Source of the DNA: an uncultured Chthoniobacterales bacterium
GTDB taxonomy: Bacteria; Verrucomicrobiota; Verrucomicrobiae; Chthoniobacterales; UBA10450
DNA: 5,181 bases
Direction of reading: 5' to 3'
Assembly: GCA_955652855.1 (NCBI GenBank)
Contig: CATPCN010000287.1
Coordinates: 1 to 5,181, forward strand
Positions 1 to 5,181 of the stretch are shown piece after piece. Each line of letters opens with the position of its first letter. The first letter of the stretch is position 1. The translations under genes and the position numbers were made by a program. The notes below the pieces were generated by a model. It searched no databases. It was not told the DNA's origin and was given only the letters and a program-made list of their open reading frames with translations.

Positions 1-1020
1 CATCAAGCCGCGCTTGAGCGCGTCGCCGTAAGTCTTGTCGATGTTGGCGAGGCCGCGATCGATTTGTTCGCGGCTGACGTCGCGCAAGATCACGCTCACG
101 CCGCGCGAGCTGAGCCATTGCGCGATGCCGGAACCCATCACGCCCGCCCCGATGACCGCGGCGTGCACAACCTTTTCCGCGGAAGCTTTCGAAGTTCCTT
201 TCTTGTATTTCTCCGCGAGGAAAAAATTGCGGATCAAATTTTGCGTCGATGCCGTTTCGCCAAGATCGACAATCGCATCGAGCTCGAGCGCGAGCGATTC
301 CTCCACCGAACTCGTCAGGCCACGCTGCATCACGTCGAGCGCGCGAGCCGGCGCAGGATTGTGATCGCGCGGCGCGGTAATTTCTCTGTCGATCTTTGTC
401 GGCGCCTGAGTTCTGCGTTTGCCATCGCGCAATTTTGCGCGCGCAACATCGAGAAGTTGATCGCGCGGCACGACTTCATCGACGAGCCCAAGTTTCAATG
501 CCTCCTGTGCCGAGTGCAATTTGCCTTTGAGAATCACGGCCGCGGCTTTTTCGGCGCCGATCAAACGCGGCAGCCGCGTCGCGCCGCCCCACGCCGGAAT
601 AAGACCGAGCGTCGTTTCCGGCAAACCGATGCGCGTGGCCGGGTCGTCGGAAGCAACGCGATAATCGCAAGCGAGCGTGATTTCGTAGCCCCCGCCGGCA
701 CACGCGCCGTGAATCGCCGCGACGGTGGGAACGTTCAGCGCGGCAACACGATTCAGCACGCGCTGGCCTTCGGCGATGAAAGCGCGCATCTCGCCGGTCT
801 GCGCCTGGCGCAACAAAGTTTTCAGATCAGCGCCCGCGATGAAGATCGATTTCTTGGCCGATATTACGATGACGCCCTTCAGCGACGCGTCTTTTTCGAC
901 AACATCGAGATGTTCGCTTAACTCGCTCAAGGTCGCGGCGTCGAAAATGTTCGCGCCCGATTCCGGTCGATCGAAAGTGAGCAGGCAAATTTGATCGTCG
1001 CCGATCTCGCGCTGAATCAT
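1..1020 (-). CDS. Fused enoyl-CoA hydratase / 3-hydroxyacyl-CoA dehydrogenase (FadB/FadJ type), N-terminal 340 residues, C-terminus beyond the left edge
   Basis: This is a bifunctional fatty-acid beta-oxidation enzyme: it hydrates trans-2-enoyl-CoA, then oxidises the 3-hydroxyacyl-CoA with NAD+ in the cytoplasm. The frame is open from the ATG to the left edge without a stop. Residues 1 to about 190 are the crotonase domain. Oxyanion-hole elements are IAGAD (61-65) and GACAGGG (105-111). The two expected catalytic glutamates are E113 (GGGYE) and E135 (GLPETTLG), matching E. coli FadB Glu119/Glu139 by motif. A linker of about 95 residues follows, then the Rossmann NAD site GAGVMGSGIAQ (291-301) and an acidic strand end, D314. 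The rest of the dehydrogenase domain is outside the window. An in-frame ATG at 1044 would add 8 residues (MPGTATTS); an in-frame TAG at 1069-1071 limits the frame. Neither start has a clear Shine-Dalgarno sequence. The family is certain; fadB and fadJ cannot be told apart here, so no symbol is given. Confidence 0.93.
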   Translation of the reverse strand, partial: MIQREIGDDQICLLTFDRPESGANIFDAATLSELSEHLDVVEKDASLKGVIVISAKKSIFIAGADLKTLLRQAQTGEMRAFIAEGQRVLNRVAALNVPTVAAIHGACAGGGYEITLACDYRVASDDPATRIGLPETTLGLIPAWGGATRLPRLIGAEKAAAVILKGKLHSAQEALKLGLVDEVVPRDQLLDVARAKLRDGKRRTQAPTKIDREITAPRDHNPAPARALDVMQRGLTSSVEESLALELDAIVDLGETASTQNLIRNFFLAEKYKKGTSKASAEKVVHAAVIGAGVMGSGIAQWLSSRGVSVILRDVSREQIDRGLANIDKTYGDALKRGLM

Positions 1021-1272
1021 TGAAGTGGTCGCAGTACCGGGCATGGAATTTATTTTGGCCTGTTTCGGCTAATTGCCAAGCGCGGAGACGTAAACCAAAC
1101 GTTCATCAGTCTGTCATCCTGAGCGAAAGCGAAGGATCTCCCGAAAGTTCTTCATGCTTCGAGAGATTCCTCGCTCCGCTCGGAATGACAAAGCCGGTTC
1201 CGTCTGAAAATTTCATACGATTGCGCATCAGAATCGGCGGTGTTAGAACTCGCGTGGCGTCCCGCCAAACGT
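1021..1272. promoter_or_regulatory. Divergent intergenic region between the beta-oxidation gene and the mgtE operon
   Basis: The two flanking genes are transcribed away from each other, so promoters for both should lie here, probably either side of the palindrome at 1112-1190. I could not identify a convincing promoter. On the minus strand TTGGCA (1077-1072) is followed 17 nt later by an AT-rich run, AAAATAAATT (1054-1045), but it matches the -10 consensus poorly. On the plus strand TACGAT (1216-1221) is a 4/6 match to TATAAT without a good -35 box. No Mg2+ riboswitch was recognised, although I could not fold the region. The edges depend on the chosen starts (1020 or 1044, and 1240 or 1273). 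Confidence 0.5.
1112..1190. repeat. 79-bp imperfect palindromic intergenic repeat (TGTCATCCTGAGCG type)
   Basis: The left arm (1112-1140) begins TGTCATCCTGAGCGAAAGCG. The right arm (1163-1190) ends CTCGGAATGACA. The reverse complement of the right arm matches the left at 23 of 28 aligned positions with one single-base bulge, so the transcript could form a long hairpin with a 22-nt loop (1141-1162). The loop itself contains a small CGAAAG/CTTCG complementarity. From memory, very similar palindromes are scattered between genes in many environmental bacteria, where their accidental translations read like 'CHSERSEESL'; I cannot verify copy number here. It lies between two divergent genes, so it is not a terminator for either. 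Its function is unknown, and it may be a non-autonomous mobile palindrome. Confidence 0.8.
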
Positions 1273-2670
1273 ATGGTCGGCAAAATTCTCATCCCGGAAA
1301 TAAAGAGCCTGATCGACGCGCGCGATTTTGCTGGATTGCGCGAATTGTTCCGCGATTGGCCGCCGGCCGACGTCGCCGAAGTGATTCTCGATCTTCCGGA
1401 GGACGAGCAAGTCATCATCTTTCGCATCCTGCCGCATACACTGGCGGCGGACGTTTTTGAATACATCGGCATCGAGGAGCAGCAAAAATTGTTGCGCGCC
1501 ATGGCGCACGAACAGGTGGTCGGAATTCTCAACGAGATGTCGCCGGACGATCGCACGGCGTTGCTCGAGGAATTGCCCAGCGCAGCGGCGCGGCAGCTCA
1601 TCAAACTGCTCACCCCGGAAGAACGCCGCGTCGCGCAAGCGCTTCTCGGTTATCCCGAAGGCAGCGTCGGTCGTTTGATGACGCCGGATTTCATCGCGGT
1701 ACGCGAGGAATGGTCGGTGCAAGAAGTGCTCGATTACGTCCGCAAATACGGTCAGGACAGCGAGACGCTCAACGTCATTTACGTGGTGGATGAGCAGGGA
1801 AAATTGATCGACGATATCCGCATGCGCGAATTTTTGCTCAAGCCGCTCGCACACACGGTTCGCGATTTGATGGAAAAAACTTACGTGACGCTGAACGTGC
1901 ACGATTCGCAACAGGACGCGCTCAACATTTTTCGAAAATACGATCGCACCGCGCTCCCGGTGGTCGATTCGACTAGCGTGCTCGTCGGCATCGTGACGAT
2001 CGACGACATGCTCGACGTCGCCGAGCAGGAAGCGACCGAAGACATTCAGAAATTCGGCGGCATGGAAGCGCTTGACGAGCCCTACATGCGGATTCCGATC
2101 TGGCGAATGGTGCGCAAACGCGCGGGCTGGCTCGTGATTTTATTTCTCGGCGAAATGCTGACCGCGACAGCGATGTCGAATTATCAGGACGAGATCGCTA
2201 AAGCTGTCGTGCTCGCGTTGTTTTTGCCGTTGATCATTTCGAGCGGCGGTAATTCCGGTTCGCAAGCATCGACATTAATTATTCGCGCGATGGCGCTGGG
2301 TGAAGTGAAGTTACGCGATTGGTGGCGCGTGATGAGCCGCGAGATCCAAGCGGGACTTTCGCTCGGCGTAGTGCTGGGCACGATCGGCTCGTTGCGCGTC
2401 GCCGTGTGGTCCATCGTGGATGACAAATATTTTCATCGACATCTTTACGGTCCGCATTGGCCACTCGTGGCGCTGACGGTCGGTGTGGCGCTCGTCGGCG
2501 TGGTGCTTTGGGGATCGCTCTCCGGTTCGATGCTGCCATTTATTCTGCGACGGGTCGGCGCCGATCCGGCGACGTCGTCGGCGCCATTTGTCGCGACTTT
2601 GGTGGATGTGACTGGACTAATCATTTATTTCAGCATAGCGCTCGTGATCATGCGCGGCGCGATGCTCTAA
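1273..2670 (+). CDS. mgtE: Magnesium transporter/channel MgtE
   Basis: MgtE is a homodimeric inner-membrane Mg2+ channel whose cytoplasmic domains sense Mg2+ and close the pore when it is plentiful. Counting from the ATG at 1273 (465 aa; T. thermophilus MgtE is about 450), residues 17-125 form the helical MgtE_N domain. Two CBS domains follow (about 134-190 and 197-252; VDEQGKL and LPVVDSTSVLVGIVTIDD). The acidic sensor stretch D244, D245, D248, E251, E253, E256 and D257 leads into the connecting helix. Five membrane helices lie near 285-303, 309-339, 359-379, 396-424 and 437-461. They include P319, the signature GGNSGSQ (325-331) and the pore aspartate D445 in LVDVTGL, which corresponds to Asp432 of the Thermus protein. 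A GTG at 1240 would add 11 residues (reading LELAWRPAKR after the start). The ATG is preferred because it begins where the family does; neither start has a good Shine-Dalgarno. It is the first gene of the apparent operon with DUF47 and pit. Confidence 0.96.
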   Translation: MVGKILIPEIKSLIDARDFAGLRELFRDWPPADVAEVILDLPEDEQVIIFRILPHTLAADVFEYIGIEEQQKLLRAMAHEQVVGILNEMSPDDRTALLEELPSAAARQLIKLLTPEERRVAQALLGYPEGSVGRLMTPDFIAVREEWSVQEVLDYVRKYGQDSETLNVIYVVDEQGKLIDDIRMREFLLKPLAHTVRDLMEKTYVTLNVHDSQQDALNIFRKYDRTALPVVDSTSVLVGIVTIDDMLDVAEQEATEDIQKFGGMEALDEPYMRIPIWRMVRKRAGWLVILFLGEMLTATAMSNYQDEIAKAVVLALFLPLIISSGGNSGSQASTLIIRAMALGEVKLRDWWRVMSREIQAGLSLGVVLGTIGSLRVAVWSIVDDKYFHRHLYGPHWPLVALTVGVALVGVVLWGSLSGSMLPFILRRVGADPATSSAPFVATLVDVTGLIIYFSIALVIMRGAML

Positions 2671-2672
2671 GA

Positions 2673-2679
2673 AGAAAGG
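2673..2679 (+). promoter_or_regulatory. Ribosome binding site for the DUF47 gene
   Basis: AGAAAGG lies in the 13-nt gap between the mgtE stop and the next ATG, with 4 nt to the start codon. This is the only clear purine-rich Shine-Dalgarno-like site before any start visible in the window. It supports the ATG at 2684 and independent initiation within an mgtE-led transcript. Confidence 0.6.
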
Positions 2680-2683
2680 CATT

Positions 2684-3322
2684 ATGTTTTCGATCCGTAA
2701 ATTCTTTGGCCACGACGAGAAGTTTTTCGATTTGCTCGAAGCGAGTGCGCAGCAAGCGGACAGCAGCGTGCATCATCTGGTGGCCTTGCTCGCAAAAGTT
2801 GAGCACGACGATTCGACGCAAAGTCTGGAAGCCTTTGTGCACAGCCGCCGCAAAGACAAACAGATCACGCAGGAGTTGACCGAGCAGCTTTGCAAAACAT
2901 TTATCACACCGCTGGAGCGCGAAGACATTCAAGCGCTGGCAGCCGCGCTTTATAAAATTCCCAAAACGGTCGAAAAAATTGGAGAGCGCATTTTAATTTG
3001 TCCTCAAGACCTGCATGGCCGCAATTTCGAGAAGCAGGTGGAGTATCTCGATCAAGCGGCCGAGACCGTGCTCGCAATGGTGAAGCAACTTCGCAAAGGC
3101 ACAGACATCGCGACGGCGCGCGAAATGAACGACAAGCTCCAGTCGATCGAAGGCGATGCCGATAAATTAGAGCTCGATTTATTGCGCGATCTTTACCACG
3201 GCGATTATGACACCAAGCACATGATTTTTCTGCGCGACCTTTATGAGCTGCTCGAAAAAGTGATCGACCGCTGCCGCGACGCGGGCAATGTCATTTTGCA
3301 AATCGTGCTGAAACATTCCTAA
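2684..3322 (+). CDS. DUF47 / PhoU-like protein, PiT transporter accessory
   Basis: This 212-aa soluble, almost wholly helical protein belongs to the DUF47 family (PhoU-like; the TIGR00153 type), whose genes very often sit immediately upstream of PiT phosphate transporters. It begins MFSIRKFFGHDEKFFDLLE, typical of the family. The PhoU-like features are FITPLEREDIQAL (73-85), with its acidic cluster, and the C-terminal E191-K-V-I-D195-R-C-R-D199-A-G-N stretch, which places acidic residues one helical turn apart as in PhoU metal-binding repeats. No membrane segment or signal peptide is seen, so a cytoplasmic location is inferred. The length is close to the usual 205-215 aa. The likely role is regulating or assisting the downstream transporter; a biochemical activity is not established by the sequence. 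It starts 13 nt after mgtE and ends 22 nt before pit. Confidence 0.93.
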   Translation: MFSIRKFFGHDEKFFDLLEASAQQADSSVHHLVALLAKVEHDDSTQSLEAFVHSRRKDKQITQELTEQLCKTFITPLEREDIQALAAALYKIPKTVEKIGERILICPQDLHGRNFEKQVEYLDQAAETVLAMVKQLRKGTDIATAREMNDKLQSIEGDADKLELDLLRDLYHGDYDTKHMIFLRDLYELLEKVIDRCRDAGNVILQIVLKHS

Positions 3323-3344
3323 ATCGACGCGACTGCGCAGCGCC

Positions 3345-4382
3345 ATGCTCGCTTTTCTTACTGTCGTCCTCGCGGCGATCATCTTCGAGTACAGCAACGG
3401 CTTTCACGACGCTGCGAACGCCATCGCGACTGTCGTCTCGACCAAAGTGCTCACGCCGCGACAGGCGATCGCGATGGCGGCGTTCTTCAATTTGACCGGC
3501 GCGCTCATGGGCGGCGCGGTTGCATCGACAATCGGCAAAGGTTTGGTCGACACGAACGTTGTCACGATGGCGACAGTGCTTTGCGCTCTCATCGCGGCGA
3601 TTTTTTGGAATTTACTCACTTGGTGGCTCGGCCTTCCATCGAGTTCGAGTCATGCCATCATCGGCGGATTGTGCGGAGCAGCGCTCGCGACCGCGCACGG
3701 AAACTGGTCGGTCCTAAAATGGAACGCCGGACTTTGGCCAAAAGTTATTCTGCCAATGATCACGTCACCCGTTGCCGGTTTCGTGATCGGCGCGCTCTTG
3801 ATGTATTTCCTCTTTCTCGTGCTACAGCGCGTCACGCCGCACTTCATCCACACCGTTTTTGGAAAGCTGCAAATATTTAGTGCAGCTTTTATGGCCCACA
3901 GTCACGGAACGAATGATGCGCAAAAAACCATGGGCATCATCACGCTCGCACTTTTTACCGGAACGAAAGCTGGCAGCTTCGAGCATCTGCCGTCGTGGCT
4001 GCAATTTTTGCACACGCCGGTTTTCGGAAGCGTTCCGGTGTGGGTAAAAGTTCTCTGCGCCGCGACGATGGCGGCAGGGACTGCAGCGGGCGGCTGGCGG
4101 ATCATTCGCACGCTCGGCCACAAAATGGTGAAGCTTCAGCCCGTGCACGGATTCGCCGCCGAAACCACTGCCGCAATTATTATTCAGAGCGCGAGCGCCT
4201 ACGGCATTCCGCTTTCCACCACGCACGTTATTTCCACTTCGATCATGGGAGTCGGCGCGGCGAAACGTTTCAGCGGCGTGCACTGGACGGTCGTGGAACG
4301 AATCATCTGGGCATGGATCTTCACGCTGCCAGCGACCGGACTGCTCGGTTTTCTTCTCGCGCGCTTCGCGGAGATGTTTTGA
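3345..4382 (+). CDS. pit: PiT-family inorganic phosphate transporter
   Basis: This is a 345-aa inner-membrane carrier of the PiT/PHO4 family (PF01384), which takes up phosphate by cation symport; characterised bacterial members move metal-phosphate complexes. The internal duplication typical of the family is visible. The first half has NGFHDAANAIAT (18-29) and PSSSSHAIIGG (98-108). The second half has SHGTNDAQKTMG (186-197) and PLSTTHVISTSIMG (289-302). About ten hydrophobic segments can be drawn, with a short central loop around 205-231, so this is a compact member compared with E. coli PitA (about 499 aa). The ATG lies just before the first membrane helix. No Shine-Dalgarno sequence is apparent in the 22 nt after the DUF47 stop, so translation may be coupled to the gene upstream. 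Substrate choice (phosphate rather than sulfate, which some relatives carry) is inferred from the adjacent DUF47 gene. It ends in a TGA that touches the stop of the convergent gene. Confidence 0.95.
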   Translation: MLAFLTVVLAAIIFEYSNGFHDAANAIATVVSTKVLTPRQAIAMAAFFNLTGALMGGAVASTIGKGLVDTNVVTMATVLCALIAAIFWNLLTWWLGLPSSSSHAIIGGLCGAALATAHGNWSVLKWNAGLWPKVILPMITSPVAGFVIGALLMYFLFLVLQRVTPHFIHTVFGKLQIFSAAFMAHSHGTNDAQKTMGIITLALFTGTKAGSFEHLPSWLQFLHTPVFGSVPVWVKVLCAATMAAGTAAGGWRIIRTLGHKMVKLQPVHGFAAETTAAIIIQSASAYGIPLSTTHVISTSIMGVGAAKRFSGVHWTVVERIIWAWIFTLPATGLLGFLLARFAEMF

Positions 4383-4385
4383 TCA
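4380..4385. other. Back-to-back convergent stop codons sharing TGATCA
   Basis: The pit stop (TGA, 4380-4382, plus strand) and the oxidoreductase stop (TGA, read from 4385 to 4383 on the minus strand) form one palindromic hexamer, TGATCA, with no base between the genes. No GC-rich hairpin followed by a T run is seen within about 40 nt on either side, so any terminator must lie inside the opposing coding sequence or termination must be Rho-dependent. Confidence 0.9.
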
Positions 4386-5181
4386 ACGTTTAATGTCAAT
4401 CCACTCGTTGCGAGCACGCGAATCGGCGACGGCTTGCACGACACGCATGTAGCGCACGCCGTCTTCAAAATCGGGATGCGGGCGCACACGGCCTTTTGAT
4501 TTCACCGCCGCGATAAAATCGTCTTCCACGCGCCACTCCGTGGTCAGCTCCGGAGGTAGATCGACATCGTGCAATTCGGCCACGCCATGCTTTCCCGCGC
4601 GGACGAGATCGGTCGCAAAATCGTAGGTAAGCGTGCCGTGATCGCCGTAGATTTCCGCTCGATCGGAAGGTGCGCAGGCATTGACCCCGCTGAATTCGAG
4701 CACGCCTTCCGCTCCATTTTCGAACGCGCACAAGACATTGAGAAAATCGGGAACAAACACTTCGTAACCGCGGCGCTCCGAGCGCAAAACTTTTCCCTGC
4801 GCAAAGACGCCGGTGATGTCGCCGAGCCAGCGTTGCAGCACTTCGACATAAATTCCGAGTGTGAGCACGTTCAGGCCGCTGATCTCGATCTTTTGCCGCC
4901 AATGCGCGGGCGCTTCCGGATTCAAATAAGTGCCGTTGAAACTTTGCAGCCGCACATCATGCGGGCGGCCGATGTAATTTTCCGCGAGCAATTTTTTCAC
5001 AAGCAAATCCGCGCGCATTCCGTAAGGCGGCGGGCACAGCATCGTCACGAGCTCCGGATGAAGCTTCGAAGCAGCGAGCATTTCCTCCGCCTCGGCGAGG
5101 TCCATCGACATGCGCGCCTGACAAAAAACATGTTTGCCAGCTTCGAGCGCCGAAATCGTGACCGCGGAATGCATGTAGGGC
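4383..5181 (-). CDS. Gfo/Idh/MocA-family oxidoreductase with a non-canonical active site, N-terminus beyond the right edge
   Basis: Family members are NAD(P)-dependent sugar or cyclitol dehydrogenases with an N-terminal Rossmann fold and a C-terminal alpha/beta domain. About 265 residues are visible. The frame stays open to the right edge, reading P-Y just before the internal Met at 5174, so that Met is not the start; the nucleotide-binding glycine motif is outside the window. Counting from that Met, ISALEAGKHVFCQARM (7-22) is the strand and loop that in classical members reads '..GKHVxCEKPM'; here Q-A-R replaces E-K-P, removing the usual active-site lysine. The segment SGLNVLTLGIYVEVLQRWLG (99-118) aligns with the classical 'GxHxxDxxRWL' stretch but has Tyr109 and Glu111 where His and Asp are expected around it. 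GVLEFSGV and AEIYGDHGTLTYD are typical C-terminal-domain sheet sequences. The fold assignment is secure. The substrate is unknown, and loss of the lysine makes an ordinary dehydrogenase mechanism uncertain. Convergent with pit, with no gap. Confidence 0.88.
   Translation of the reverse strand, partial: PYMHSAVTISALEAGKHVFCQARMSMDLAEAEEMLAASKLHPELVTMLCPPPYGMRADLLVKKLLAENYIGRPHDVRLQSFNGTYLNPEAPAHWRQKIEISGLNVLTLGIYVEVLQRWLGDITGVFAQGKVLRSERRGYEVFVPDFLNVLCAFENGAEGVLEFSGVNACAPSDRAEIYGDHGTLTYDFATDLVRAGKHGVAELHDVDLPPELTTEWRVEDDFIAAVKSKGRVRPHPDFEDGVRYMRVVQAVADSRARNEWIDIKR

Noticed and set aside
64..921. Long plus-strand open frame opposite the beta-oxidation gene
   Set aside because: Its translation is arginine-rich, low in recognisable motifs and matches no family. 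The minus strand over the same bases encodes a clear crotonase/dehydrogenase with catalytic residues in place.
1111..1129. CTGTCAT, a half-site of the E. coli Pho box, upstream of the phosphate transport operon
   Set aside because: The second half-site that should follow 11 nt from the start of the first (about 1122) reads AGCGAAA and does not match. CTGTCAT is also simply the end of the palindromic repeat arm.
1112..1190. Hairpin read as an intrinsic terminator
   Set aside because: It sits between divergent starts with no gene ending into it, and no T run follows either arm.
1045..1239. Possible Mg2+ riboswitch (M-box-like leader) before mgtE
   Set aside because: The only strong structure seen is the palindromic repeat. 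I recognised no conserved M-box core, and the space outside the repeat is too short for a full M-box.
1152..1911. Minus-strand open frames opposite mgtE
   Set aside because: They are antisense shadows of a strongly conserved MgtE sequence, and one begins inside the palindromic repeat; no protein family features are visible.
3323..3344. Terminator or promoter between the DUF47 gene and pit
   Set aside because: The 22-nt gap holds only a short self-complementary TGCGCA with no T run and no promoter-like elements; it reads as an operon spacer.

Overview
The window comes from a bacterial chromosome with moderately high GC, judged by eye. All the genes read as intact, dense, ordinary housekeeping genes. 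The fused beta-oxidation enzyme, the Gfo/Idh/MocA oxidoreductase with a Q-A-R motif and the palindromic 'TGTCATCCTGAGCG...' intergenic repeat together suggest a soil or environmental lineage such as Verrucomicrobia or Acidobacteria. That assignment is an inference from recalled protein style, not from a marker gene.

Layout, left to right. (1) On the minus strand, starting near 1020 and running off the left edge, is the N-terminal 340 residues of a fused enoyl-CoA hydratase / 3-hydroxyacyl-CoA dehydrogenase (FadB/FadJ type). (2) A divergent intergenic region (about 1021-1272) carries one 79-bp imperfect palindrome at 1112-1190 with arms of 28-29 nt. (3) On the plus strand are three tightly spaced genes: the Mg2+ channel/transporter gene mgtE (1273-2670), a DUF47/PhoU-like gene (2684-3322) and a PiT-family inorganic phosphate transporter gene (3345-4382). 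Gaps of 13 and 22 nt suggest one operon. (4) On the minus strand, convergent with the operon and abutting it with no intergenic base, is a Gfo/Idh/MocA-family oxidoreductase (4383 to past the right edge). Its classical catalytic motifs are replaced.

How the genes fit together: DUF47 next to PiT is a standard pairing. PiT carriers elsewhere are known to move phosphate as neutral metal-phosphate complexes such as MgHPO4, so an MgtE channel ahead of them suggests a module for co-managing Mg2+ and phosphate. The flanking fatty-acid oxidation and oxidoreductase genes have no obvious functional link to it.

No RNA gene, CRISPR array, insertion sequence, phage gene or defence system was seen. I found no clear evidence of a wholly new system. 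The points most worth a second look are the mgtE-DUF47-pit arrangement, the non-canonical active site of the oxidoreductase, and the palindrome sitting in a divergent promoter region.
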